Assembly (NCBI GenBank): GCA_022747635.1
Contig: JAKTNV010000003.1
Coordinates: forward strand, 47,139,475-47,203,474
DNA from: Hetaerina americana
Taxonomy: Eukaryota; Arthropoda; Insecta; Odonata; Calopterygidae
DNA length: 64,000 nt
Direction of reading: 5' to 3'
Within the stretch, counting starts at the first letter, position 1. Each line of letters begins with the position of its first letter. Below the pieces are notes generated by a model that worked only from the letters and a program-made list of their open reading frames with translations, ran no database searches and was not told the origin of the DNA. Positions 1 through 11,700 of this stretch are shown here, one piece after another. Both the position numbers and the translations under genes were made by a program.

Positions 1-1380
1 TCGAGTGCTCAGGGGTTTGTGCGTTTGTTTGTGCCGAGTCACGTTAGTGCGGGTGTGCCCCAGTTCATCCTATTCTCGGAAACCGCACCCTTTCTCCACA
101 TCCGATCGCACCGTCAGCCATCGACTGACTGCTGGCATCCTCCCGGACATGGCATGTGAAGGAAACGAAAAGCCCTTTGCGGTCAGACATACGCATAGGA
201 ACTTGGCACACTTCGCCTAGAGTTCGAAACAGTACTCCTCAATCTATTAAACCCCTTCCCATTTACTTTTCCTCATTCTAATCAACTGAGTCCACTTTCA
301 ATACCCCAATTCAATATCAACGGAGCCCTAGCGACTTTTCACTCGCTTTCTAAGGTTTCCCTTGTCTTTCCGATACTCAAAAGGGGTACACGCTCTTCCA
401 CTTTCACTGACTTAATGTAGCTTGATAAAAATATTTAATATTATCTAGTCCGTTTCCAGTCCTACGATATATTGATACTTCTCGCTCGCTCTTAGTTTTC
501 TTCCCAGATTATCATCTCTAATTAGTAATACACATTTATACGCATACTTGGGTACATTTTGATGAATGACGCGGGGAGAGCATATCCTGAAATTGATTCA
601 GAATTATGTAAAATATGCTTAATATTTGACGATGAAGAAAATCACAAAATTCACGTAAAATGATAACTCAGGGGCAAACTGCAAAAAAATACATCTGAAA
701 AGTCATCCAAATTACCACAGCCAACAGAGTATTTATGAACCACTAAAAATGCATATATTACTATAGAGTAATTTGTTATCAACACCTATTCAAACATGCT
801 ATCCAAAACAATGAAATTTTTTATTTAAACAGAATGAAATTTCTATTCTGAAAAAATGGATAAAATAGTTTTGAATTCATATTTTGAGTAGCAATCATAT
901 ACGCATAATGAGCATCACTCCTACGAGGAGAAAATGATTTAATTCACATCGTGGCGAAATGGCATCCAATATCTCGTCCAGCATACTTAATTTATGTTAG
1001 ATGAAGTACGCAAAAATTAAATCAATTATTTTCCGAGGAGAATATGATAATTAAAGCACACGCTGAGTTTTAATTGCGTCCCTTAAAAAAATATGAAACA
1101 CTCGAAGTCTTTAAAGGACATCATCAGATAAACTAGCCACCACTTGTGCTTCGGTAGGTAGGTAAAAAACGCAATAAAACGACTTATCTGAGCGTCGGAT
1201 GCACTTTTGGAGCCGCTTTCCCCGTTACCAGGACCTTTCTTAGACCGGAAAGGGTAGGATTAGAGGAAAGCTTAAGGAAAAACGGGCTTCCAGGCTTGAT
1301 CTCGGTTATCGAGGAGTTCGATCATACGCATCTGGGATTGAAATAGCCCATTACGTGTTACGGTGGCGAGCATTATTTTC
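1..1380. other. AT-rich non-coding DNA
   Basis: The first 230 bp are of mixed composition with a chance open frame. From about 420 it is AT-rich with stops in all frames. No exon, repeat or RNA gene was seen. Confidence 0.6.
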
Positions 1381-1810
1381 CAGGGACTTCCATAGATCTC
1401 TTCTCCTTCCCTACCCTAAACCAACATCTCTCCTCGCCTTCCCTTAAAACCTCTCTCCCCTCCCGGCACCGTCCATCCATCTCCCGAACGGCTTCCCAAT
1501 CTCCTCGGCCACTTCCGCATTCAGCGGCTAGATGGAGTGAGGAGGCTCTCAAAATGGCGGGGGGCTGCCGCGAGAGGTCATTAGCGGATGAAGGGCAAGA
1601 GGGGGACGGGAGGGGAAGAGAGGGCGTGTGTGCGTGCGTGAGTGCGTAGAGAACTAAGGAAAGAGGAGAGAGGGAGGGCGGTGGAGAAGCTAAGGAAGGA
1701 GCTCAGGGCGTGGCAGGGTTTAGAGTTCCGCGGGAAGGAAATGCACGATATCTCTCTCCCTCTCTCTCTACCGCTCCCTTCCTCTCCAATCACCTTTGGA
1801 GAGTGCAAAG
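1381..1810. repeat. CT/GA-rich island with strand flip
   Basis: CT-rich on + to about 1505, GA-rich from about 1590 to 1740, then a CTCTCTC block at 1752-1775. Two short overlapping open frames on opposite strands are by-products. Confidence 0.75.
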
Positions 1811-2286
1811 TGAGGGACGTAGTCGAATAGGAAATGCTTCACGGGCAATCTCTGAAATTTAGGCACGCACGAAAAGGGTCGAACCACGCGGAGAAAGCAT
1901 GAATATAAGGGATGCGGGCCCCTTGGAGCAGCTCAATACGTACAGTCGCCAGGCAACTTGGTTCAGGGCACTCTTAGAAGACTAGAACATGATACCAAAA
2001 AATAACCCCGAGAGAATACATGCTGTTTTTGGAAAATGCAGTAGATTTCAGTGTAATGGGTAAATGGAAATATGGCAGAATAATATTGATCATCGGAGAA
2101 TCATTAATAACCAGTATTACCCGATTGATAATAAAATGCTTGTCTAAAAATAGACGGGACTTCGACTTGAAAATCTAGGATAAGTTCACTGTAGCCAGTT
2201 TTCCTTTCAGTTTTAGACCGAAATGCTCATTTCCATGGCGATAAATAATTTTGCGACATAAACATGGGATGACTAAAGCCAAGAGA
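1811..2286. other. Non-coding DNA before SINE copy 1
   Basis: Mixed, then AT-rich. Nothing recognisable. Confidence 0.6.
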
Positions 2287-2538
2287 CTAAACCATGAACA
2301 CAGTAATCAACCCGAAGGTCGGTTTGGTAGGTGATGGTAGAGTTCACCCAGCACCAAGCCCTATACGGCGTGTGAAATTCGCACATCAGGGTAGGGTGGC
2401 CAGTTCCTTTCTCTGTGCCGGTTATGGTTTCCCAGGAAGATCTGGTACCCGAAAAACCACAAAGCTCCTTGCCCGGGAATCGAACCCGGGACCCTCCGGT
2501 CAGTAGTCCAACACTCTACCCCCTGGATTACCGCGACC

Positions 2539-2540
<2 letters not shown>
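2287..2540 (-). mobile_element. tRNA-derived SINE, family A copy 1 (with tRNA-like head)
   Basis: On the minus strand the element starts at about 2540 with a tRNA-like head. An A-box-like stretch lies near 2515-2532, and a perfect B box GGTTCGATTCC lies at 2476-2486 inside a perfect T-arm stem CCCGGG (2472-2490). A unique body follows and ends near 2287. The body matches a second copy at 5738-5970, which shows it is a dispersed repeat. The 5' end abuts a long (TA)n tract, so no target duplication can be read. Such elements are transcribed by Pol III and moved by LINE enzymes. I cannot name the family. Confidence 0.8.
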
Positions 2541-2541
<1 letters not shown>

Positions 2542-2613
<72 letters not shown>

Positions 2614-2665
2614 TTATTTATTTATTTATTTATATTATATATATATATAAATAATATATATATAT

Positions 2666-2700
<35 letters not shown>
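2542..2700. repeat. (TA)n microsatellite with TTTA interruptions
   Basis: About 160 bp of alternating TA with a (TTTA)n block near 2612-2635 and a short ACACA. It directly follows the head of SINE copy 1. Confidence 0.97.
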
Positions 2701-2703
<3 letters not shown>

Positions 2704-3630
2704 TTCGCATACCATAAATGCTGGCACAAAGGCTTAAAAGGATATACTGCTTGGTGCTTATATTCTACATGTATGAGCGTAAGAGCAATTTTCCAGCCAC
2801 TATGTTTTTTATGCAGAAGTTTCAAGATTAATGTCAAGATGGCAATAAAAACGATTTTGAAATCCGCATATGAAGGATTTATTTTAATTAATAAGTCAAT
2901 CAAAACTCGGGTGGATGAAAACATCATACATCGTCATCAGGTGCTCCAATACCAGGGTTAATAATGTAAACACAATCAACTGAGACATCAATAACACATC
3001 AAAACGTCCTGGCCTACAACAAGATTCGAAACCTTCCCTTTAATCGGCTTGCACAACATATTAACCATCACCAGTAACCAATCAAAAAACAGAATACTTA
3101 CCCAGGGGTCGGATTGCGATGGAAGTAATTCTAAACTACGATTTTTCAACACTGATTATGTGATTCATGACACGTTCCTTTGTTTAACTATTATAGTTGT
3201 ATTTCTCGAAACTTTTATAAAAGGTAAGAAGAGAACGTGATACTATTTTATAATAAACTTTAATTTCATGCAACTCAAAAATACAAGAATCTTTCAGCAA
3301 TCATCCCAGAATTCGCTTGAAAAGTAAATCATTTTTGCCATTAGTTTTCTCCAAGATGCATTAATATTAATCTCAAGAAACTTCCTAGAGGCAGATCTAG
3401 AAGAAACTTTACTCGCAAAAACCCTTTTGAAAAACCGCAAAAAACTAATCCCCAAATTGATACTGATTTAGCAGAGATCGGACAAAAAACATTTCCATAC
3501 ATTTTAAACGACCTATGGAGATGAAATACTGCTGAAACAAAAACTTCATTTAAATCACTTCTGCGAGAGAGAAGATTCGAATAAACCTCCCGGGCAAGCA
3601 AGCAATCTGCGAGCAGGAACCGCTGACGCA
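2701..3630. other. AT-rich non-coding DNA
   Basis: Stops in all frames apart from short chance frames. Nothing recognisable. Confidence 0.6.
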
Positions 3631-4330
3631 GACCGGATTGGCGTCAAGAAAGAAACACGAGAAAAAGTAAAAAAGCAGAGAGGAAAGATGGGAGGAATGG
3701 CAGGGGTGGCCGGGAGAAATGAAAATGGGGGGGTAATAGGGCGCTGGGTGAGTAGAGCGGGAGGAGCTGGAAGGGGATGAAAAGGGGGTAAAAAAGGGGG
3801 ATGTGAAGGCGGCAGAGAGAGTCCTATTCCCCTCGGCATCTGTAAGAAATGGCCTTGCGATAAAATGCTTATCCTTACATAATACGCAACATATTAATGA
3901 ATCCGAGCGGGGGCAACTTTGATCAGGGAAAATTATATGACGCGGAAAGTGAAGAATGAGATGAGTCTCCCGACAGAGAGAATTGATAACAGTAATAAAT
4001 CGGGGTCGAGAGATTTGGAAAAGGATTAAGGGGTTCCGAAGTCTAGGGAAGGTACGCAGGGGGAGGAGTGGAATTCCGGCTGACAAAAACGAGGGGTGCG
4101 AGAGAGAGAGAGAGAGGGAAAAAGAGATGAGAAAGGGAGCCAAGGAAGGAAGGGAAGGAATGATGAAGAGACGGTGGAGAAAAGGGTAAAGAATGGAAGG
4201 GGAAGGAGCGAAAGTGAATTTGGGAAAGGGCGAGAACAGAACACAGGGACCGGGAAAGGGACGGAGATTCGGGATACAAGGACGGACACTCTGGGAAAGG
4301 GAGGGTGCGAACATAGTGGAACTAATGCTT
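3631..4330 (+). repeat. GA-rich island
   Basis: Purine-rich on + with runs such as GAGAGAGAGAGAGG near 4100. The opposite strand carries a 272-codon open frame full of S, P, F and L, which reflects the base bias. Confidence 0.78.
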
Positions 4331-4582
4331 AACCCCGAAAAGGAAAAAAAAATACGACGAAAATTCAAATTCCCAAAAGGAATCGAGGGTCACCCAGCAG
4401 TGCGGTAAGTTGCATGGAGAGCGAAGAAGAAAGAAAAGACCTTGCTGGCGCCAACGTAATAAACACTAAATACCAGCCACCCGAAGTAGTGATACTACGA
4501 ATGAAGTGAACGGGGAACATCTGTGATGCAAGGGTAGATGATCCACAAATGAACAACAGATTTCTAGTTGTTTATGTGCGCG

Positions 4583-4728
4583 TGTATATAAACATATATA
4601 TGCATGAATGTACACATATATTATATGTATATATATATATATACATATATATATACATATATATATACATATATATATACATATATATATATATACATAT
4701 ATATATATAATATATATATATATATATA
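4583..4728. repeat. Compound (TA)n / (TATATACA)n microsatellite
   Basis: Blocks of TATATATACA repeat between pure TA runs. Confidence 0.96.
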
Positions 4729-4770
4729 ACCCAAAGAGCCTGATTAATTTTTGTCAAGGAGTATATGCGA

Positions 4771-4855
4771 GGGTGATCTGAAAAGTTTCCGACCTAACAG
4801 AGATATAAGACGTTTTTTCTGAAATTTTCGGAGTCGGAAACTTTTCAGACCACCC
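4771..4855. mobile_element. Short inverted-repeat element (MITE-like, mariner-type ends)
   Basis: Two 23-bp arms at 4771-4793 and 4833-4855 are reverse complements with one mismatch. The core is TCTGAAAAGTTTCCGAC, and 39 nt separate the arms. TA dinucleotides lie a few bases outside each arm, as expected for Tc1/mariner insertion, but the exact duplication is unclear. There is no coding capacity. It sits between two AT-rich microsatellites. It is most likely a non-autonomous mariner-like remnant or a solo hairpin. Confidence 0.65.
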
Positions 4856-5737
4856 ATTTAATATATACACACACATACATATATATTCCTGGACAAAAAT
4901 TAAATTTAAATAACTGTGAGGTAGCTGGAAACAAGTCAACGGAATAGAGTAACAGCCCAAGCTTAGTATCACAAAGATAAATTTGTTTCCGGAGCGTGCT
5001 CTCAGAAAACGACTTAAAATGAGTAAAATAGAAGGAAAGTTTCGAAAAGACTGTATTTATGTTAAAAAATAAACAAAATGCAAGTAAGTGCTTTGAGACA
5101 AAGGGATAACAAGAAAATATTATTTGTCTCAATTTACCTCCAAGTGAAGGAAGTGGGCCACATAGTGTCGTTGGTGCGACGCACCATTAAATAGAAGGGG
5201 CGGCGTTATGGAAAGGTCTAGAAATAATGAGATGCGAAGTAAGATAATCGGAAAACACAAAATAAACCAGCGGAGTGATAGGGAGAGCCATGACTCGATG
5301 TGAAGATAAAACCGACTGACGGCAAGCTGTGGGGAAGTGATATGGGTACTATCTGCGAGTGGGGAGGAAGAGATAGTACGAAGGTCTGGGGGGCACGAGG
5401 TGGGATTGACCGGGAAGATGGTCGAAGTGCGCGGGAGAGCTATGGCGGGCAATGGCAAAGGTCGACGGGGTTATAAGTGGAGAAGAAGGGTTTCGTGAGC
5501 TACCCGAACCGGCTGAGTAAGAGGTCCAAATGACTCGGAGTAGAACCCTAATTTCGCTCTTCCTTATTCCTTCTCAATACCATTGGCTAATCCCTACTAT
5601 TTCTCATTTCCTATCCCTGTTTTACTTCTTTACTTCTCCCATTCCCTCAATTCCATGTTTATCCACTAAAATTCACCCCGACGGCCCACGTTTCGATTCG
5701 ATAATAGCGGGAAACATGAGACATGAGTTCTCAATAA
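4856..5737. other. Non-coding DNA with weak GA then CT bias
   Basis: A short ACAC/TATA run at 4861-4886, AT-rich DNA to about 5130, mild GA bias to 5470, and mild CT bias at 5540-5690. No exon seen. Confidence 0.55.
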
Positions 5738-5970
5738 AAACCATAAACACAGTTATCAACCCAAAGGTCAATTTGATATGTGAGCGTACGGCTAGTTCAC
5801 CCAGTGCATAGCCCAACTGCCTGTGAAATTCTCACGTCAGTAATTGAGGGGGGGACAGCTTCTTTCCCTGTGACGTGTACGTTTTCTCAGGAAGTTCTAG
5901 TAATAAAAAATTATCACAGCTAAGGTGAAGCTGAGGGTGCCCAGAGGCGTGTCCGGGAATCATGTTTTCA
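5738..5970 (-). mobile_element. SINE family A copy 2, diverged, head decayed
   Basis: This stretch aligns with 2287-2490. Shared blocks include AACCATRAACACAGTWATCA at the 3' end of the element, the TTCACCCAG block, the TGTGAAATTC block and the TTTCYCAGGAAG block. About 26 extra bases lie before the remaining CCGGGAATC of the B-box arm, and the rest of the tRNA-like head is missing or too diverged to see. It is an old, probably inactive copy in the same orientation as copy 1. Confidence 0.75.
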
Positions 5971-8225
5971 ATATAGGAACCTTTCACATATGATTTCTAA
6001 AATTATTAATACTTTCCAAAGGGTTTTATATTAACGGTCAACTACATTTGATAATAGATGTAGACATTTTTACAGTCAATAAGATTAAAGTCATGGCTAC
6101 AATAGAACTCAGTCTTCGCTCGATCTTTTGAGGAAGAAAATTTAGTTTTAAATATTTACTGACGTTCCAATAATTGTATATTCAGAATTTTGAATTGAAA
6201 TTTAACTCAATATGATACAGAGAAAATATAAAAACTCAATTTCGTATAAATTACAACATTAATGCACCCGAAATAAATTATAATACCTAATCCTCTGCAG
6301 CAGACTTTGTACCCGATTAATGTAAGAAATTATTTGAGCTGTTACTTCGAATAATGGAGAATACATCGATGTATTTAATCTGAATGTTGACAGATAACGT
6401 GCAGCGCGTTATCCATGCAAGTCGATCCGCTACTGGCCGGGTTCATGGTCTGAAAACCCATTGATACCCCAAAGCATCCTTAATTGAAACAACGAGGCCC
6501 CTTTTTTGGGATTTTAAGTTTTCGGGAACCTGCTAGTAGCATATGGAATGTAACTAACCAGCCAAAAAAGATGGTGACTTACATACGTCATAGGCGTGGC
6601 CATTAGATGAATTCCGCCCTTACTGGTCTATCAAACGGCACTTCGAGTTGAAGACCTCGATGGTAATAGACAGGTTTCGTCCAATTGGAAGGTTTTACTC
6701 ATGCGAACGTCAGGTTTGTGAATTTATTAAATTAGATTATTGAATTCGGACAGAAGAGTCTAGGCGTTTCGGTCAGGGTTATCATATAAACAACTAGCAT
6801 CCCTTGAATATCAAACGGGCACCAGAAGGTCTTCATTGAATTTAGATCTGCACAAATGGAGCTGTCTAGGAATAAATGAATCAAAGGACAAAAGTGGAAT
6901 ACTGCAAAACGAGCCATAGAAAATAACAATGAGAGTCTAGTATAAATACAGTTCTATTGACGTATAACGATGGGAAATTTCAATTGAGACAACAGAGGAG
7001 TGGTATACATTTAAAGATTAACGTAATCTCCAATAAGGAGCGCGTTTAGTAAATCCAAAATATACTAAAATAACCATTGCTATTTTTTCTAGAATTTTCT
7101 CGATATGAATCATTCTAAAATCAACATTTTTAATGGAAAACAATATGAGGGGTTAGAGCGATAATGTTTTTAAATGAAGCAACTTAGAGAAAAACTAAAT
7201 ATGTGGAAGGGCGGATACTATCTCAAATATGGGGGTTGGAACTGAATCCACAAAAAATGCTGGAGTGCAAATTGAAAGGGATTGTAGAATTCTCTTCTGA
7301 ACGAGGGGTAAGAACACGAGCAAAAATTGTGACTCGGACGAAACAAAGGAAATTGAGCGTTTCACCTCATTGATTTCTATTGTTCCGAGATTTAGGTGAA
7401 AAAATGTGATTGCCATTTCCTCCCAAGATAAAGAAGTCATTTGAAGCTCTCTTAGGGCAAGGATATTGTGCCTGCCCTTGGGTAAGTTAATAAGGTAATA
7501 TAATTCAATTCATCATCAATTGCGTGGCATCAGAATGTGAAATCTAGTGCTGTCATCTTTTTTCTTCAGTATTCTGGTGGTTGCCGCATTGTACCCAATG
7601 CAATTTGGTCACGGATACATGAAGTCCTTTTCTTTTTCTGACTTGTACATCGCGGAACATGATATAAGTATATATTAATACTTTTTTGGGCACCGAGTTC
7701 AGCCACTTATGCACATTTATTTAAGGAATAGAAATAAAAATTAATTTAAAAAATGCACATCAAATGTTACAAACTAAGAACTAATAAGGGAACAAAATAA
7801 AATAATAAGCATTCATATGCATGTAAAAATATGTTCTTACCAAGAGTGAAATTGGTAAAAAAGCAGTATCGCCGAAATCCATTTTCCATTTTTTTTAATT
7901 TTATTTCCCATGCTGAAAAAAATCCCGCGATATTAATACAATATTTTACCGCACTTAAATTAGACATAAGAGCTAAAACAAATACGAATTGGATCGAAAT
8001 ATTAAGGACGTCTACAAGTAATTTTTATTTAAAATCCCACAGAAACTCAGCCAAATGAAACACCTTGCGCGGAGGCGGAATTAAACTCTGTTGAAATAAA
8101 GCCCAATTCCGTTTTAACTCGCAAAATTATTTAAAAGCAATCCACTGATGGTGGCTGCCCAGGGGAAAGCAATCTACGTATGAGTAGTGCATAAACCAGA
8201 AGCGAATATGATTTAAAAATTCGTC
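5971..8225. other. AT-rich non-coding DNA
   Basis: No gene, tRNA-like or terminal-repeat structure was seen. A less AT-rich patch at 6400-6680 may be an old repeat fragment, but it matches nothing else here. Confidence 0.55.
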
Positions 8226-8910
8226 ATTGTCTCTAAAAATTGAAACCAGAAACTCCTCTGAATACACCGAGCACACGCGAAAAAGGGAGAGAGCACGATA
8301 TAATAGAGGGGCGAAGAAAAGTATGGAACATCGGAGGAACGGAGTGGTTCAAGGAATGAGGCAGGGAGGGAGGGAAGGGACGAGGGAAAACGATGAGGAG
8401 AGGAGGTAAGAGGGGTAAACAGCGCCCACTAATCTCCAAACATCATCTTCGCTTAGGGAACCTGGCAACACCACGCTAATTACGGGTGGAGAAGCGACGA
8501 GGAACTGAAGATGATAGTGTCGGTGCTGGAATGGGGTTGAAGGGAGTACCACTGAAGACTCCCCTCCTGATCCTTTCCCCGTCCCACCTCCGAGGGAAGA
8601 GACGGAGAACTCGGCGTAGGAGTGGTGGAGAAGGTACACGATGAAACGGATAATCGCGAGCTCCCTCTCGTGTGTGCGGGTGACCGATAGAACCGAATGA
8701 GCAAACATGTTGAGGGCGGTGAGAGAGGGAGGGCATGAAAGAAAAGCGAGATACAGCGAGAGAGAGGAGGGAAAGACAAGGGGAGGGAGAGGAGATAGAT
8801 TTCGGACGGGAGATGTGGGAAGACAGACGCGTGGCAGGCGGTTACGGAACAAGAGAAGGGTTCACGTAGGGATCGGTCAACTGTGGACGGGGAAGCATTT
8901 TCTGCCAACT
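8226..8910 (+). repeat. GA-rich island
   Basis: Purine blocks at 8350-8420 and 8690-8800 on +, with a mixed centre. Open frames on the CT-rich minus strand overlap in all three phases, a sign of base bias rather than coding. Confidence 0.7.
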
Positions 8911-9990
8911 GATAAAAGGGGGTTAAACATCAAAGTTTGTTGAGGCGTTGCTCTCGATGGCCAAGGCATCGGTCGATGCTAAACAATGGACCGCTGAGAA
9001 GGGAAGCGGTGAAGCGGTCGAGGAGTTTAAGATGAAGTTTGTGATACAATTCGCTGGAGTGGGATAAAAGCAAGCGTTTGCGTGCTTTCCCGGACGTTTA
9101 CAAATTGGACCCGGTGGCGTATGGCATGTTTCTAGTCAACGTGCAACATTTTAAAACTGAGTTCTGAATTATTCAAAAATTCTGAAACGTGGGGAATCTA
9201 CAGGTAAATGAAAATTCTGCAATTCTATAAATAATATGAATATATTTATCAATACACAAATGCGTGAGTGCATAATTAAACGCTATATGCACTCCTCATG
9301 CGATTATGAAGATGACTGGGAACCCCGAAACTTTAAGCCTTAAATGCGTGTGGAATTATGAGGTTACGAGGCCACACAGTGGTGAAACTATGGGCGTGGA
9401 AGTGAAAACCTCATATTACTCTACGGAATATGAGTATGTGTGTCTATATCCTGGAACGATACCATCCACTAAGTAACAGCTCAAACAGCTTAGTGAGGAC
9501 GGAAAACTAATTATTACTGGAAAAAATTAATGTGAATGAAATTAAAAATCAAAATTAAATTCTTCAAATAGAAGCATTCGGAAAAAATTTTGGAATGTGT
9601 TAAATATAAAAAAACATCCCTTCGGATTTATTGTCCCATAATATTTTTAATAGAATAAAACTTCCATTAGGAGTCATTATAAATTTGATTAAAAACTAGG
9701 GAATATTTCTATATTCCTAGCTTTCCACCCTAAGCAAAGGGTTCAAGCTCGTCGAGTTAAATATTGAGAAAGTACTTGAATGCCTGACGAATCACTTGTC
9801 TTTAAGAATGGATATCTATGGTGCATTAAGATGATTCATCCTATTTATATGACTACCATTCATGTAAGGTACAAATTGAGCCGGGTGAAAAGATGGAGCT
9901 GAGACCGCAAAGACGCAAAATATTTCAGTGTTCGGGGGATATGCATAAAGGGTTAAGTTGCACACTGTGTGGGGGTTTCAGAAGATATCA
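8911..9990. other. AT-rich non-coding DNA
   Basis: Nothing recognisable. Confidence 0.6.
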
Positions 9991-10345
9991 TTAAGGAATG
10001 GGCGAGAACCAAGCAGCGGGAGGTGAGTAGGCGTTTAATGGGCGATGGTGTTTAGGGGAATGGCGCATGAAAGGAGGTAGGAGGGGGCTTGGGAAGACCA
10101 GCCCCTGGGGCGGAGAACACCGCCCCGATAAAACCCGCCGGGAGAACCGACAAAGAAGGAACTAAGACCTCATCTAAAAGAGACGACGGAAGAAGGGGAA
10201 GTTTAAAGGCGTTTGAAGAGACGATTAAGAGCTTCTTGAAAGTGGGATGGCGAGAGGCGACCCGAGAGCATCTTACTCCCACCGCCATCTTCTTACCCGC
10301 TTATATCCCCCGGAGAACTCTTGGGTTGAAGCATTCTGAGAGCAA
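9991..10345 (+). repeat. G/A-rich island
   Basis: Weaker purine bias than other islands, with GGGGCGG-type patches near 10105. No gene recognised. AT-rich DNA follows to 11024. Confidence 0.5.
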
Positions 10346-11024
10346 CGACGCATGACAAAAAGAATGGAATGAAACTGGTTTGGGTGGAAATGAGGCCACA
10401 CCACCTATACTCTGTCCACGGAGCTAATAGTGAACGTTCCTGGCGATGCTCCGAGGGTTGCATAACACAGGATTATCATGATTACACCTCAATGCTATTG
10501 GTTTCTATTCTGTTTCCCCCAATACTTTTTTTCCGGAATGACGTTAAAACGTCGTATTTAGTAATACCTTTTGTTACAAAGAAGAAAATAAAAGGTTTCA
10601 GCTAAAAGTTTATGAAAAATACAAATAATAATGGTTCAATGTATTCACAAAAGAATGTATTTTCCCCACGATATTTACGATTTAAATATGAATGATATTT
10701 TATAACATAAATGCGTCAAAATGATTCAATTGGACATAGAAAAGGCTAAAAATTAGTTAACTTTTCTAGGAAACAGTAACTATGAAGAAAAGCTGGCTTC
10801 CTGAATAAATTCCATATGGTAACACATATAAACCAAATACTACGCGAGAAAAAATATGAATCTTTCATGAAATTCTGCAAAATGTGAAAAATGCATTTAA
10901 AACAATAGTCCGTCCCTACTTAATCCACATTCCAAGAATACTTCATGTAAAGAGAGCACGCTAAACTAAGAGCGTAACAACTAAGCATTTCAAGGCCATG
11001 AGAACGTTATTTATAACAAATGAT

Positions 11025-11091
11025 TTATATATATATATATATACAAACATAGATACATATATTTATATACTTATATATATATTTATATACT

Positions 11092-11125
<34 letters not shown>

Positions 11126-11145
11126 CTTATATATATTCATATAAT
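11025..11145. repeat. Compound (TA)n microsatellite with ATTTATATACTT units
   Basis: TA runs alternate with at least three copies of the unit TTTATATACTTATATATA. It lies about 50 nt beyond the donor of the Rbp6-like exon, inside the downstream intron. Confidence 0.95.
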
Positions 11146-11190
11146 TAATATTAATACACAATACTCAGATTTTATGAGTGATTTTATACA

Positions 11191-11197
11191 CACTCAC
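11191..11197 (-). promoter_or_regulatory. 5' splice site after the Rbp6-like exon
   Basis: The minus strand reads CCG then GTGAGTG, a near-consensus donor directly after the proline codon of the FGP turn. Confidence 0.85.
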
Positions 11198-11290
11198 CGG
11201 TCCAAACTGCTCAAAGTAGTTCTTGACGTCCTCTAGTGTGGTCGGCGCAGACAGACCCCCAACGAATATCTTCTTCGTCCGGGTCACCAT
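11198..11290 (-). CDS. Rbp6: Internal exon of a Musashi-family RNA-binding protein (Rbp6-like), start of RRM2
   Basis: Read on the minus strand this 93-nt exon gives 31 codons without a stop, beginning [12 protein letters not shown] and ending YFEQFGP. It holds the linker into the second RRM, the RNP2 strand (KIFVGGLS), and the first helix up to the conserved FGP turn. Musashi proteins bind short UAG-containing motifs in mRNA 3'UTRs and control translation in neural and stem-cell lineages. The APTTLEDVK wording fits insect Rbp6 better than Drosophila msi, as far as I recall these families. The exon follows a pyrimidine-rich acceptor ending TTGCAG and is followed by the donor GTGAGTG. Both junctions are phase 0, and the next exon should begin with the IEDAML part of RRM2, but I could not find it in the 11 kb downstream. 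No RRM1 exon was seen upstream either. The initial ATG is an internal codon, not a start. The family call is secure; the choice of paralogue is less so. Confidence 0.92.
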
Positions 11291-11345
11291 CTGCAAGTGA
11301 GAGATAGAAGATGAGAAAGAGCATGAGAAATGAGGAGTGTAGTCA
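11291..11345 (-). promoter_or_regulatory. 3' splice site and pyrimidine tract of the Rbp6-like exon
   Basis: On the minus strand the 55 nt before the exon are rich in T and C and end TCTCTCACTTGCAG. A CTGAC element that could serve as branch point lies about 50 nt upstream of the AG. This supports the chosen exon start. Confidence 0.75.
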
Positions 11346-11399
11346 GAGGCAGCTCGATAAATATATGGGTGCTCAACAAAAATCTAAAAGTGCCGCGGG

Positions 11400-11700
11400 A
11401 AGTTGAGAGGGTAGGCAGAGTAAGAGCAAGGTGGGACCTAGGAAGGAACGGGACAGGAGGAAGAGAGAATTGATAGAGGGGGGAAAGAAGACTGGCGCAT
11501 GGACGGGTTTATTATATCCTTAAAGCCTTTGGGAGAGAGAATGGAAGAATCCCACTCTTTGCTCCTTACTTGGAAGGGATCGAAAAGGAGACCCTTTTCA
11601 TCCCTTTCTTCCAAGTGCCGGGTAAGAGAGGGACCGGGCGGGAAAGAGGGAGTCTTTGGGCGTCTGCCAGGGAATTCGGTTCCGCATGAAGTCATCCCAT
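11400..11700 (+). repeat. GA-rich stretch upstream of the Rbp6-like exon
   Basis: Purine-rich on + (so pyrimidine-rich on the gene's sense strand), lying in the intron 110-410 nt upstream of the acceptor. A short open frame on each strand is not convincing. Confidence 0.55.

Noticed and set aside
2461..2540. Functional tRNA gene on -
   Set aside because: The A and B boxes are present, but the anticodon stem pairs poorly, there is no proper acceptor stem, and the region continues into a repeated SINE body.
3550..4368. 272-codon open frame on -
   Set aside because: Complement of a GA-rich island. The protein is S/P/F/L-rich low complexity and other minus frames overlap it.
6541..6680. Possible old transposon fragment
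   Set aside because: Less AT-rich than its surroundings, but no matching copy, terminal repeat or coding trace in the window.
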